50,083 bases of DNA from Longimicrobiales bacterium (GTDB taxonomy: Bacteria > Gemmatimonadota > Gemmatimonadetes > Longimicrobiales > Gaopeijiaceae): the NCBI GenBank assembly GCA_028278645.1, contig JANQDZ010000072.1:1-50083 (forward strand), given 5' to 3'. Within the stretch, counting starts at the first letter, position 1. Each line of letters begins with the position of its first letter. The position numbers and the translations under genes are program-made. A model generated the notes under the pieces. The model was not told the origin of the DNA and ran no database searches. It was given only the letters and a program-made list of their open reading frames with translations. Of this stretch, positions 32,769 to 41,860 are shown piece by piece.

Positions 32769-33641
32769 TTAGCCTTGAGGGCCGTCCCACTCACTCAGGT
32801 TCATGGACTCGAGGTTGGCTTTCCGCAGGGGTTCGGTGGCATCGTTCATCGCCTGGAATCCGAAGTCGATGCCCGCGATGGTTCGAAGCGGACGTTGGCC
32901 CTTCGGGGTGTCGATAAGGCGATCGAAAATGTCCACGACGACATGAGCGTCCGTCGGGGCTCCACCGCTATCGAACAGCTCCCGAACCGACTGCTGGAAG
33001 CCTCCGAAGAACTCACCGACGTGGCCGTAGTCGGACATGACGTGCTGGCGTGACCCTTGCTTCATGTTATCGAGGAAGTTCGTCTCGAAGGGCCCCGGCT
33101 CCACGATCACGACGTCGATCCCCAGCGGCGCGAGTTCGTAGCGCATCGCCTCGCTCATCCCTTCAAGGCCCCATTTGCTGGCGTGGTATACCCCGAATCC
33201 GGGGAATGCGCCACGCCCCGCCACCGAACTGACCTGGATGATGAGACCTTCACCCTGGGCCCTCATCCCCGGGAGCACAGCCGCCGAGGTACGGGCGGTC
33301 CCCACCACGTTCAGGTCGAGCTGGGCGAGGATCTCGTCACCCTCGAAAGACTCCACCGGACCCCCGTATCCGTATCCGGCATTGTTGATGAGGACATCGA
33401 CCCCGTCCATCTCAGCCACTGCACTGGCTACGCTCTCATCCGACGTGACGTCCATCTCATGCACGGAGATCGACACGCCCTCGGACTCCGCAAAGTCCCG
33501 CAGCTCTTGGGCCTTGGGCGCGTTTCGGCCATCCGTAGCCCGCATGGTTGCGTAGACGTGATGACCTTTTCCTGCGAGAGTTTTGGCCGCATCGAGTCCA
33601 AACCCGCTACTGCAGCCCGTAATCAAGATCTTTCTCAACAT
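32769..33641 (-). CDS. Short-chain dehydrogenase/reductase (classical SDR)
   Basis: A 290-residue NAD(P)-dependent oxidoreductase. The cofactor motif is TGCSSGFG (8-15), the NNAG motif is at 86-89, and the catalytic residues are Ser138 or 139, Tyr152 and Lys156 in YHASK. The EPGPFETNF segment follows the active site, as usual. An Arg34-containing ATMRATDGRN after strand 2 suggests NADP preference. The start has AAAGGAGA upstream. It shares its strand with the GMC oxidoreductase and haem lipoprotein genes, although 253 bp separate them. Substrate unknown; the family reduces or oxidises diverse alcohols and ketones. Confidence 0.93.
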   Translation of the reverse strand: MLRKILITGCSSGFGLDAAKTLAGKGHHVYATMRATDGRNAPKAQELRDFAESEGVSISVHEMDVTSDESVASAVAEMDGVDVLINNAGYGYGGPVESFEGDEILAQLDLNVVGTARTSAAVLPGMRAQGEGLIIQVSSVAGRGAFPGFGVYHASKWGLEGMSEAMRYELAPLGIDVVIVEPGPFETNFLDNMKQGSRQHVMSDYGHVGEFFGGFQQSVRELFDSGGAPTDAHVVVDIFDRLIDTPKGQRPLRTIAGIDFGFQAMNDATEPLRKANLESMNLSEWDGPQG

Positions 33642-33894
33642 TGTTCTCCTTTGGGGTGGTGGGGTGGCAGGCCTCCGCCTGCGGACGCAGAAAGGCGAGC
33701 CAAAGGTGTTTTCCCCACGAAAGTTGACGGGAGTCGAGGTCTGGTACCGGCAATCCCGGCAACTGTTCCGTCCCCCCTGAGCCGTAACGAACTCGGTAGA
33801 CTCAAGACGGCCTCGGCTCGGTTCGGTGGGGAGGGAGGGCCGGGAGGCCGACCGGAGAGTATTGGATCAGAACCGAATCGCCTCACCACCTCCT

Positions 33895-35466
33895 CTAACC
33901 CGCCTCGCCAATAAAGTTGTGGGCTAGGCGCGCCGATAACGCACAGACGGTGAACGTGGGGTTTTGGTATCCCGCAGTTGGGAAGACGCTCGACGCACTG
34001 ACGTACACATTTGCCGTGTCGTGCACCCTGAGTTGCGGATCGACGACTCCGTCGGCGGGGTCGGTGGACATGCGGGTGGAGCCCATCGGGTGCAGGCCCG
34101 GGGCGACGGCGAATGAACCGTCGCGCTTCCACTCCGGCCAGTCGCTGGTCACCCAATTCGGATCTGCCACGGCCCAGCCGTCGACATAGCCGAACTCGTC
34201 GACAAGTACCTTCCTGGCGACTTCGATGGTGGCCCTGAGTGTCTCGGTATCCGCGTTTCGGCCAGCCTCGATGAGCGACTTCCAATCGACCTTGGCCCGG
34301 CGTTGGCCGAACAGGTCGGTCTCATCCGTCAACGTGATGCGGCTGTTCGGATCGGGCTGGGGCTCAATGTTGACCCAGGTTCCTCTCACCGAGCCGCCCT
34401 GGCTTCCGAGTAGGATCCGGAAATCCCCCAGCCCTGGGTTGTCCGACAGCCACGTGTCGCTCGGCACCAAGCCAGCGATGAAGGTGGAGTTGTTCGGGGG
34501 TCCGCCCGGGAGTGGTGATCGGTTGAAGTAGAACCTCTCGACATCGCCGGGAAGAGAGTCCGTGACCTTAAAGCTCACCATCTGGTTCATATAGGGATGA
34601 TCCATGAACCACCGACCCAACTGTCCGCCTTGGTCGCCGAGTCCGTTCAGCAGGAGTAGCCGGGTTGATTCGATGGCGCCGGCGCACACCACGTACCTGG
34701 CCGCCTCGACGTACCAGGACTTTTCGACGCCGCACGTCTCGTTCAACGAGCCGACCCTGAGGCGCGTCGCGCGCCGGCTGCCGCCTTCGACCACGGTTTC
34801 GAACTCAAGAGCATTGGCGTTGAACCGCAGGTCGACATACGGCGATTGCTCCACCCTGGGACCGAAGATCTCGCCGAACCTGATGCCATTGAACTGGAGG
34901 ATACGCGTCTTGAGGGGGCTCCCGGTGCTCAGAGGAATGGCTCCCAATCCCGAGTACACCCGCACCCAGTAGTCCGGGTTGTCGAACTCTTGGTTGTTCA
35001 GCTTCATGACGTCGCTGAACACATGCTTGTACCACGGCCTCAGGTCGTCCATGGTCAGGGGCCACTCGGAACCGCGGTGGAACGGGCGGCCCCCGAGGTC
35101 GTGTGCCTCCAGCGGCCAGTTCCAACCACCCCAATGATTCGCCGTGCCGCCGTACTCTCTGAGTCTTCCCGCCCAGGGGCCACAGCAGAGGTAGTTGTCG
35201 GAGCGACCAGGAAGCAGACCTGCGAGCTCCCCTGGGTACAACAACGCTTGAACGTCACAGTGGACGCCCTGCCCGACGGCCAGCGCCCGCTGGATGTTCG
35301 TCTGCATGGGCTGGCTCTCCAGCATTACCACCTTGAACGGCTTGCTCGCCGGAGCCCCTTCGGTGAACTGGAGCGCGAACGCGAAGGCCGCTGGTCCGCT
35401 GCCGATGACACAGATGTCAGCGCTCACCACCTCACCGGCTTTGACGTCTTCGGTATGGCAAATCAT
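33895..35466 (-). CDS. GMC-family FAD-dependent oxidoreductase
   Basis: A 523-residue flavoenzyme. The FAD-binding motif is ADICVIGSGPAAFAFAL (about 16-32). The GMC signature region is GGTANHWGGWNWPLE, and VCAGAIESTRLLLLNG is the second signature. The C-terminal catalytic region has His459 in HPMGSTRMS and Asn502 in AGYQNPTFT, as in cholesterol oxidase and glucose dehydrogenase relatives. No twin-arginine signal is evident, so cytoplasmic location is likely unless it is exported with a partner. Its start (GAGGAAG upstream) is 73 bp after the haem-motif lipoprotein gene, suggesting co-transcription. The haem protein could accept electrons. Substrate unknown (sugar, sterol or alcohol). Confidence 0.9.
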   Translation of the reverse strand: MICHTEDVKAGEVVSADICVIGSGPAAFAFALQFTEGAPASKPFKVVMLESQPMQTNIQRALAVGQGVHCDVQALLYPGELAGLLPGRSDNYLCCGPWAGRLREYGGTANHWGGWNWPLEAHDLGGRPFHRGSEWPLTMDDLRPWYKHVFSDVMKLNNQEFDNPDYWVRVYSGLGAIPLSTGSPLKTRILQFNGIRFGEIFGPRVEQSPYVDLRFNANALEFETVVEGGSRRATRLRVGSLNETCGVEKSWYVEAARYVVCAGAIESTRLLLLNGLGDQGGQLGRWFMDHPYMNQMVSFKVTDSLPGDVERFYFNRSPLPGGPPNNSTFIAGLVPSDTWLSDNPGLGDFRILLGSQGGSVRGTWVNIEPQPDPNSRITLTDETDLFGQRRAKVDWKSLIEAGRNADTETLRATIEVARKVLVDEFGYVDGWAVADPNWVTSDWPEWKRDGSFAVAPGLHPMGSTRMSTDPADGVVDPQLRVHDTANVYVSASSVFPTAGYQNPTFTVCALSARLAHNFIGEAG

Positions 35467-35539
35467 GAGGCTTCCTCATCCCTAACGGCTGGACGCTCTG
35501 TCGCCCAGGCTGCTTTGAACCCGAACAGACTAGTGCTCC

Positions 35540-36808
35540 TCACCGCAATGACTCGTAGATATGGCTCACGCTCAGTGGGGAGGCCGGGTTGTAGCCATGG
35601 CAGCTGAAGCAGTTGAGGTTCTGGTGAAAGGTTTCCATCGTCGTGTTGGCGATCTGGAGCGACCCCCGCTGATTCAGCGAGTCGGAAACCAATCCCCCCG
35701 TGGTCCACACGGCACCGACGAGGAAGTAGTTCTTCCAGACGGCCATCGGATCGTTTTCGGGCAACGAGTGGAGGTAGCCGCCCGGTCCGACCAACTGGGC
35801 GTTCAGGGTGTCGATCGCAGCCACGTTCAGCGCGTTGTTGTTTGGGTTGCTCGAAAAGTTGTGGCCGGTGCCGTCGCGGTGGACCCGGGTCACCTCAGTC
35901 GCTGGTCCCGTGAGACCTTTTGCAGACGTGTCAGGTGTGTTGAACAGGCATCCTGGACAACCGTTTGGCAGGCACTGGGCACACTCCGCGCTCGTGAAGG
36001 ACCACCCGGCCGAGGGCGCAGGTTGGGGATTGGCTGAGTCCGGAGCGTTCCCCAAGTGCTCGAAAGTGGCCCAGATGAACTCCGGGTGCCGCTGCGTGTT
36101 ACGCACTAGGTGAAAGCCGACCAGGCCAAGGAGTATCGGATCCGAGGAGACACCCTCCACAATGGCCTCGATCGCGTAGTAGCGACTTTGCTCCGCAGGA
36201 TCGATCTGTCGCCAAGAAGTTTTGATCTCCATCGTCCCAGGAAGGAACCCCGAGGACGTCGCATCGCATTCGATCTGGTTGTAACGCACGTTGTAGAACA
36301 CGACGTTGCCGTTCTGGTCGAACAGCGCCCAGCCTCCGCCGGCTTGGCCCCGTCTGTCAGGAATCTCAGGCTCGAACGGTGAACCGTCAGACTTGACCGT
36401 TCGCACGAACAGACTTCCGGGCGTGCCGGTGGACCCCAGCAGCGGATTGGCACATTGATCACCTTGGCCGTGCTGCCAGATGGGGAGTTCTTCCCAGCGG
36501 CGTTGGTCCGACCCGGTGGCCACGGGCTGGGTCAGATCCAAGAACCACTGCCAGACGAACTGATAAAAATCGCAGAACGTCTCCGAAGTCGCGATCTCGC
36601 CGGGCGGATCCGGATTTGTGATCCACTGCATGCTGGCAACGCAGCCCACGGGCGCGGCGGCGGCCACGTCAGTCTCGATAGCCTCCTCGGCATCACACCC
36701 CGCCAGGAGTGGCATCAGCCCCACGACCAAAAGAAGTTGGCGGGCCAGGGGCACGGAGCGCCCGTTGGATGGATCCTGCCTGGTGGCCGGGTTGAACGCA
36801 TCCTTCAT
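35540..36808 (-). CDS. Lipoprotein with a single C-terminal haem-binding motif
   Basis: A 422-residue lipoprotein. The signal is basic, then hydrophobic (LARQLLLVVGLMPLLAGC) with lipobox Cys38. The large middle part has many Cys residues (AECAQCLPNGCPGC about 280-295) and aromatic beta-rich segments but no domain that I can name. CFSCH (400-404) near the end is a c-type haem attachment motif. An axial Met is not obvious within the short tail. It is encoded directly before the GMC oxidoreductase on the minus strand, so an extracytoplasmic electron-transfer role is plausible. ATG 36808 has GGGAGG upstream. Confidence 0.75.
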   Translation of the reverse strand: MKDAFNPATRQDPSNGRSVPLARQLLLVVGLMPLLAGCDAEEAIETDVAAAAPVGCVASMQWITNPDPPGEIATSETFCDFYQFVWQWFLDLTQPVATGSDQRRWEELPIWQHGQGDQCANPLLGSTGTPGSLFVRTVKSDGSPFEPEIPDRRGQAGGGWALFDQNGNVVFYNVRYNQIECDATSSGFLPGTMEIKTSWRQIDPAEQSRYYAIEAIVEGVSSDPILLGLVGFHLVRNTQRHPEFIWATFEHLGNAPDSANPQPAPSAGWSFTSAECAQCLPNGCPGCLFNTPDTSAKGLTGPATEVTRVHRDGTGHNFSSNPNNNALNVAAIDTLNAQLVGPGGYLHSLPENDPMAVWKNYFLVGAVWTTGGLVSDSLNQRGSLQIANTTMETFHQNLNCFSCHGYNPASPLSVSHIYESLR

Positions 36809-37278
36809 GATTTGCCTCCCTCAAGGACCTCCATGATGAAGCTCGGGCTGTCAACCCAGGCTTTTTCGCCCTGTAGGGCGCTCAAACACTCTTCTGCTGT
36901 TCTGGTCGGCGCAAAGGGACGCTTCGAATCCCAGGCCGTTTTGAAGCACCAGCGACTGGGGGATACCCTGGCGTCCGGGCCCTATGGTCAGGTGACCTTA
37001 GACCTCGGTCAGATGTCCATTCTCGCCGGGTCGCAGTGCAACTGGCCGTCATAGGACGGCTCCGGCGAACCTGAACAGGTACGTCGGTAGCCACGCAGTT
37101 GCGCCGCGACCGTCCTAACCCATAGGCGCGGTTCCTCGCGTGGGAGATTTCTTCGGGGGGGCATGCCGAAGTTGCAGAACCAGGACCAAATCCGCAAGAA
37201 AATTCTTCTTCTGGAAAAGAATCGGGTGCACCTAGTCCGGTTGAAGATGCCGCTCCTTATTTTCCAGCGGGAATTCGG
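36809..37278. other. 470-bp intergenic region, no gene supported
   Basis: This lies between the haem lipoprotein gene start and the end of the propeller lipoprotein gene, both on the minus strand. It has a small CGCCCT-GT-AGGGCG palindrome at 36867-36880 without a T-run. No protein-like frame was accepted, and no regulatory element was recognised. Confidence 0.45.
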
Positions 37279-38433
37279 CTACCTGTCCACGATTCTATAC
37301 TCGAAAACGGCCATCTCCTCCTGGCTATCCAGGAAAAAGATCCTGTCGCCAAAGATCGAAATGTTGCCCAGGCGGGGTATGGGTAACCTCCCGAGGAGCA
37401 GACCGTCCACATCGAAAATCTCGAACTCGAGATAATCCTCGAGGCGATCTCCCTCGCTCTTCTGTTTCTTGTAGGTTCTCACCCAGATGCGGTCCCGGTA
37501 GTCGATCCCTATTCCGCCGGACACAAACGGATCGTCCGGAAGCTCGATGGTCATCATGCGACCGAGTACTTCAACCTTCCTTTCCACGATATTGCCGTAC
37601 GTCAATTCATATGGGATCGGGCGATCCGCTCTCCAGATCAACCCGCCGGATGCATCGTATTTGTCTATCCGGTTCTGGTTGCTGAAGGCGAGATAGATGT
37701 GGTCATGAGAGTCAAATGCGAGAGAAAAACCGTTCGGCGAATACTTCTCCCCATCCTGTTCGATTGTGATGACCTCGCCAAATTCCCTCTTGGGACTACC
37801 GTCATCGGTCAAGAATTGAAGCAACGAAGTCCCATCTTGGACAGCACCTGTCTCTTCTTCGATCTGGCCATAAGCCAGGGTGATGATCCCACCCGCTCGG
37901 GTCAGCCAGAATTCGTCTGATAACGGTGGCAACTGAAATCGCTTCAACTCTTCACCGGCGGGAGAAAGCACCTGTATCCAGCTAACCCGAGAAGCGAGGA
38001 CATCACAGACGTAGAGGTTGCCTTCGCTATCGATCTCCAGGCTGCTGGGCCGTTTGAATTCGCCCGGGCCGGTACCCTCCCGGCCAAAGCTCGCCAGAAA
38101 ACCCCCATCAGAATCGAATTTCTGAATCCGATGATTCCCGGCGTCCAGGAAATAGAGATTCCCAAGGGAATCTCGAACAATGTCCCTCAGCCGATAGAAC
38201 TCATACTCCTGGTCCTCGGGATCTAGTTCGCCGATTTTCTGCACGAACTCGAGTTTGACCCTCGGTTCATCACCCCAGATCGGCACCTCGTTGTAAATAT
38301 GCGTGATGCCGTCAACGACCTCCGAGGAATAGGTGGTGGGAGCCCCCGTGCAGGAGAGAGCCAGATATGTGAGTCCGACACTCATGATGAGACAGCTCTT
38401 GGGAACTCCCCGACCCTCCATTCCCGTATTCAT
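37279..38433 (-). CDS. Six-bladed beta-propeller (NHL-type) lipoprotein
   Basis: A 384-residue protein with a lipoprotein signal (SVGLTYLALSC, Cys28) and NHL-like repeats, for example DIVRDSLGNLYFLDAGNHRI, SSLEIDSEGNLYVCDVLASR and SLAFDSHDHIYLAFSNQNRI. This predicts a cell-surface or periplasmic propeller, typical of Gemmatimonadota and Bacteroidetes 6-bladed families. Its ATG overlaps the stop of the M56 protease gene (ATGA, 38430-38433). Co-translation with BlaI/BlaR1-like proteins suggests that it is part of the response or the sensing complex. It resembles the protein at 40730: both have SEV-nG-TH and an EPRV-LE segment after the signal. Confidence 0.85.
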   Translation of the reverse strand: MNTGMEGRGVPKSCLIMSVGLTYLALSCTGAPTTYSSEVVDGITHIYNEVPIWGDEPRVKLEFVQKIGELDPEDQEYEFYRLRDIVRDSLGNLYFLDAGNHRIQKFDSDGGFLASFGREGTGPGEFKRPSSLEIDSEGNLYVCDVLASRVSWIQVLSPAGEELKRFQLPPLSDEFWLTRAGGIITLAYGQIEEETGAVQDGTSLLQFLTDDGSPKREFGEVITIEQDGEKYSPNGFSLAFDSHDHIYLAFSNQNRIDKYDASGGLIWRADRPIPYELTYGNIVERKVEVLGRMMTIELPDDPFVSGGIGIDYRDRIWVRTYKKQKSEGDRLEDYLEFEIFDVDGLLLGRLPIPRLGNISIFGDRIFFLDSQEEMAVFEYRIVDR

Positions 38434-40118
38434 CGGACATGTTCCACTTCTCGGACATCGTTGACCACGCTGGATCCCGACATCGCGATGAAATAGGTGC
38501 CGCTTGGTTGCGGGATACCCCCGTCATCCTCCCCATCCCATGTGAACGAGACCGGCCCTTCCCGGAACGTCCTGGGGTCATACCTCCGGACTATGTCCCC
38601 GAAGCTGTTCGCAACAAAGATTTTCGCGGGCATGGCCTCAGGAAACTCGAATGTGACCGTCCTCCCGAGCTCTTTCTCCTGGGAAGATAGGCCATTGCCG
38701 CGGGAATCAAGCGTCCGGGACAGGTGAAAAACGATCTCTCGAAACTCGATCTTCGAATCGACCACGCTCTGTTTGGATGACCACACCCGAGGATGCACTG
38801 CCGCCAGAGAGTCCAAACGAGCATTGCTGATTCTGAACATCTCCACCGGTTGGCCCAACGTGTTGTGATCATAGAGTTCGGCCCGGAAGGGCACGATTGA
38901 AAGACGGTGCGTGGCATGCCTTCCATACGTAATGATGACCCCGTCCAGGCCCGATCCCTCCAGTGCGCCGTCCACCGTCTTGAACGGGTGATCCTCCGTC
39001 CCGTTTCCCGTGGCGTCATCGCCCGTCCGATTGTCCACAAAGATCGGTCGGGAAGGGCCGCGGTCTTGGGCCGTTATCTCTACGTTCCCAGGCCCTGCAT
39101 AAAGAGCCACTGCCTCGTCCGGCCAATACCAAGAGAACGAAAGGAGGGCGGTGGACAGGATCATCACCGTGGTCACCTGCCTCTTCAGGGATACCGTCGG
39201 GCGCTTCCCTCCGGTTAGTTGGTAGGCGATCCGCTCCCTGAGCTGACCAGGCCATTTCAGGAACGCAACAAGCGCGGTCGAAGGAACTGCGCGGGAGACG
39301 GTCTCGGCAACCTGGAGGAGTTGCTTCGAGTAGTGGGACCGGGAGAACCTGTTAGCTCGAACCGCGGCGTCATCACATGAGAGTTCATTGAAAAGGTCCA
39401 TCCTCCTGCAAAGGAGCCACACCATTGGGTTGAAGAAATGGATCGCCTGCACCATCACCTGCAGCCAATTGATCCAAATGTCCCCATGCCTGATATGCGC
39501 TATCTCGTGGGCCAGAACCGCCCGCTTGCAGTCGTGAGACCAAGTCTCCCAGCACCGGGGAAGTATGACTCTGGGCCGGAGAAGGCCGAAGACCAGGGGG
39601 CTGTGGATGTGGTCGGACCTCAGGAATATCACTTTCCCGGCAGGAATCTCGGCGTATCGCGACACACCAACCGGCTCGGTTTGTGAGAGGAAACCTCTCA
39701 ACCGGAGGAGTCGCCGGAGGTTCAAGAGGACGATGCCAATGCAAATCAGGATCCAGCCCAGAAAGAGGAGGGCCTGAAAGGTGAGGGCGGGAAGAATCGG
39801 CCCCGCCGTCGGCCCTGCAAGCGCCGAGGGGCCCAAGGAGATGTCCCAGGAAGTTGCGGGGATCCGAAGATTTGACCCGAAGAGAAGAGAAAGACCGGGG
39901 AGGGCTTCTGAATACGGGCCAGAAGGAATCGGAAAAAACGGCGGAAGGAGCAGCTTCACGAGTCCAATAACAGCGATTACCCGCAGCAGCCGGACATCAC
40001 TCCGTCGCAGCACCCACAACAAGCCAAAAACCACGGCGAGGAACACAGAGTTCTGAACAGACGTCAGGAGGAAGATGTCGGCCCATGAAGAAGCGATGGC
40101 GTTCAACGCATCAGTCAT
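38430..40118 (-). CDS. BlaR1-like M56 metalloprotease with C-terminal DUF1565-like and FlgD-Ig-like segments
   Basis: A 562-residue membrane protein. Four membrane helices surround an M56 protease core with zinc motif HEIAH (204-208) and Glu245 in NELSCDD. After the last helix (about 315-335) is an extracytoplasmic part. At 358-398 IFVDNRTGDDATGNGTEDHP leads into FKTVDGAL, resembling a DUF1565 right-handed-helix start. At about 488-548 SFTWDGEDDGGIPQPSGTYF resembles a FlgD-type Ig domain. Canonical BlaR1 instead carries a penicillin-binding sensor. In BlaR1 systems, ligand binding activates the protease, which removes BlaI. The ligand here is therefore likely different. The gene overlaps blaI-like by eight bases and the propeller gene by four. 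Confidence 0.88.
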   Translation of the reverse strand: MTDALNAIASSWADIFLLTSVQNSVFLAVVFGLLWVLRRSDVRLLRVIAVIGLVKLLLPPFFPIPSGPYSEALPGLSLLFGSNLRIPATSWDISLGPSALAGPTAGPILPALTFQALLFLGWILICIGIVLLNLRRLLRLRGFLSQTEPVGVSRYAEIPAGKVIFLRSDHIHSPLVFGLLRPRVILPRCWETWSHDCKRAVLAHEIAHIRHGDIWINWLQVMVQAIHFFNPMVWLLCRRMDLFNELSCDDAAVRANRFSRSHYSKQLLQVAETVSRAVPSTALVAFLKWPGQLRERIAYQLTGGKRPTVSLKRQVTTVMILSTALLSFSWYWPDEAVALYAGPGNVEITAQDRGPSRPIFVDNRTGDDATGNGTEDHPFKTVDGALEGSGLDGVIITYGRHATHRLSIVPFRAELYDHNTLGQPVEMFRISNARLDSLAAVHPRVWSSKQSVVDSKIEFREIVFHLSRTLDSRGNGLSSQEKELGRTVTFEFPEAMPAKIFVANSFGDIVRRYDPRTFREGPVSFTWDGEDDGGIPQPSGTYFIAMSGSSVVNDVREVEHVR

Positions 40119-40515
40119 CGGAATGCTCCGTTTCCTCGTCTTCCCTTTGCCGGATCAGATCTTTCAGATGTCGAAGTTCCTCATCGGTTAGACTGTCACG
40201 GCCAAGCATGAAGTTGGCCATCTTCTGAAATGAGCCGTTGAAGACCTTCTCCATGAAAGCGGCGGTTTCCTCGGTGGTTGCCTCTTCCCGCTGGATGAGC
40301 GGCGAATAGATATTGATCGGTCCGAGTTTCTCCTTTGACAGAAAGCCATTGTCCACCAGGATGTTCATGACCGTCTGAACGGTGGTGTAGGCTTTCTCCC
40401 CGTCAGGAAATCCGATTTCCATCACCCGTTTCACCGTCACCGGCCCTTCCATATCCCAGATTATGCTCATCAGCTCCCACTGACGGGGTGAGAGGTATCC
40501 CTTGGGTCTGGGCAT
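40111..40515 (-). CDS. BlaI/MecI-family transcriptional repressor
   Basis: A 134-residue winged-helix repressor: LSPRQWELMSIIWDMEGPVT (helix 1), EKAYTTVQTVMNILVDNGFL (recognition helix) and a short wing, then a helical dimerisation and cleavage region with ATTEETAAFMEKVFNGSF. ATG 40515 has GGAGG seven bases upstream; the in-frame ATG at 40548 is less well placed. Its stop overlaps the M56 gene. Family members bind a TACTA/TAGTA-rich dyad and are inactivated by BlaR1-type proteolysis. A fitting dyad lies at 40555-40576. Confidence 0.92.
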   Translation of the reverse strand: MPRPKGYLSPRQWELMSIIWDMEGPVTVKRVMEIGFPDGEKAYTTVQTVMNILVDNGFLSKEKLGPINIYSPLIQREEATTEETAAFMEKVFNGSFQKMANFMLGRDSLTDEELRHLKDLIRQREDEETEHSDD

Positions 40516-40554
40516 GGATGGCCTCCGTTCTCGTGTTTCTTTCTTCACATCTAC

Positions 40555-40576
40555 TAGTAATATCGTCTTATTACTA
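40555..40576. promoter_or_regulatory. BlaI-type operator dyad in the blaI/propeller divergent region
   Basis: TAGTAATA-tcgtct-TATTACTA is a perfect 8-6-8 inverted repeat, flanked by AT-rich DNA. It lies 39 bp upstream of the blaI-like ATG and 153 bp upstream of the divergent propeller gene. On the minus strand, TTGGCA at 18 bp spacing from TAGTAA would place the dyad's first arm over the -10, a repressing position. The sequence agrees with the TAGTA/TACTA content of BlaI and MecI operators. Confidence 0.7.
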
Positions 40577-40729
40577 ATTAATTAGGAGACTACTTGCCAA
40601 CGTGGCTCTTGTCAAGAAAGAAAACGGCAGGAACCCAGAATGTCGGCGGGTGTCAAAATGGGGTATGGTGGTTACGACGGTAGGGGCAGACGATTGAATT
40701 ATCCTCGAAAAAAGAGGAGAGATAAGGCA

Positions 40730-41860
40730 ATGGGATTCCCGATCAGATCGATAGGCCCCGGGTTATTCTGTTCCCTGTTGTGCAGCTGCAGCACTGGGGT
40801 GGACGACACCGCATTCGAATCGGAGGTGATCAATGGCGTCACCCATGTTCGCAATCTTGCGCCCCAGTGGGGAGAAGAACCCAGGGTCGGCCTCGAGCTG
40901 GTCCGACAGATTGGCGGACTTGGAGAGACCGATGAGCGTTACCTGTTCTATTCACCCAGTGATGTGGCCGTGGATGATGAGGGAAACATCTACGTTCTCG
41001 ATGCTGGCACGAAGGAAGTGAAGATCTACGACTCCGACGGTGAATATGTGGCCACTTTCGGACGGGTAGGCCAGGGCCCGGGTGAATTCAATTCACTCCC
41101 GGCGGCCATGAATATCGGAGCCGATGGCGAGGTCTTCATTCATGAGGACCCGCCCAGCCGAATGCACACGTTTGCTCAGGACCGGACCTTCCTCGATCGG
41201 ATCCTCTTCCCCCGCGCAATGCACTATCGATTCGCCCTGCTTGGGCCAGACAAGTTCTGTATGTCCCACAGCGACATAGAAGAGCAGTTGGAGTTCCCGG
41301 ATTCATTGGAAGCATTCTTGGTGGGCATCTACGACAGGGCTGGGCAGATGGTCCATGAGTTCTGCGAACCCCTCCTTCTGGAAGACCACCGCCTGACGGT
41401 CGCGGCGAATCGGCATGCCCTGGAGGTCGATTCTGAGGGTAACATCTATGTAGCGTTCTACCATCAGAACCGAATCGACAAGTACTCGTCCGACGGGACG
41501 CATCTACTCCGGGTCGATCGCCCCCTCAACTATGAGATCACGTACGACATGGGGACCCGAGAGTTGGAGATGTTCGGGCAGATCCGGGAATTCCCCTACG
41601 TCATCGCCACGAGGGTGGCGAAGGGGTTCGGGATCGATCACGAGAATAGACTTTGGGTTCCAACCTTCGTCGCTCAGCCCGAGGAAGGTGAACAAAACCC
41701 AGAAAAACTGGTTTTTCAGATCTTCGATGCGGGGGGGGTGTGGTTGGGCAGCCTGCCCACGCCGCGGTATTTTACAGATTTACGCATCCGAAGGTCGCAG
41801 TTGTTCCTTCTGGACGACGAGAATACCGCCATATACCAGTTTTCGATCGAGGAACGGTAG
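40730..41860 (+). CDS. Six-bladed beta-propeller (NHL-type) lipoprotein
   Basis: A 376-residue paralogue of the 37279-38433 protein, beginning GFPIRSIGPGLFCSLLCSCS with a lipobox-like LLCSC, then NHL-like units SDVAVDDEGNIYVLDAGTKE, GADGEVFIHEDPPSRMHTF and LEVDSEGNIYVAFYHQNRID. ATG 40730 has AAGG five bases upstream, with AGGAGA a little further. Its promoter region shares the dyad at 40555-40576 with the divergent blaI-like gene, so the BlaI-like repressor may control both directions. Propellers of this kind may bind peptides, sugars or proteins. The function of this one is unknown. Confidence 0.85.
   Translation: MGFPIRSIGPGLFCSLLCSCSTGVDDTAFESEVINGVTHVRNLAPQWGEEPRVGLELVRQIGGLGETDERYLFYSPSDVAVDDEGNIYVLDAGTKEVKIYDSDGEYVATFGRVGQGPGEFNSLPAAMNIGADGEVFIHEDPPSRMHTFAQDRTFLDRILFPRAMHYRFALLGPDKFCMSHSDIEEQLEFPDSLEAFLVGIYDRAGQMVHEFCEPLLLEDHRLTVAANRHALEVDSEGNIYVAFYHQNRIDKYSSDGTHLLRVDRPLNYEITYDMGTRELEMFGQIREFPYVIATRVAKGFGIDHENRLWVPTFVAQPEEGEQNPEKLVFQIFDAGGVWLGSLPTPRYFTDLRIRRSQLFLLDDENTAIYQFSIEER

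Noticed and set aside
33667-33682. GCAGGC-CTCC-GCCTGC hairpin as a terminator before the SDR gene
   Set aside because: No T-run follows on either strand; probably chance in GC-rich DNA.
37163-37435. Plus-strand 90-codon frame starting MPKLQNQDQIRK after a GGGGGG run
   Set aside because: Its second half lies opposite the well-supported propeller lipoprotein gene and contains no recognisable motif; the G-run is not a typical ribosome-binding site.
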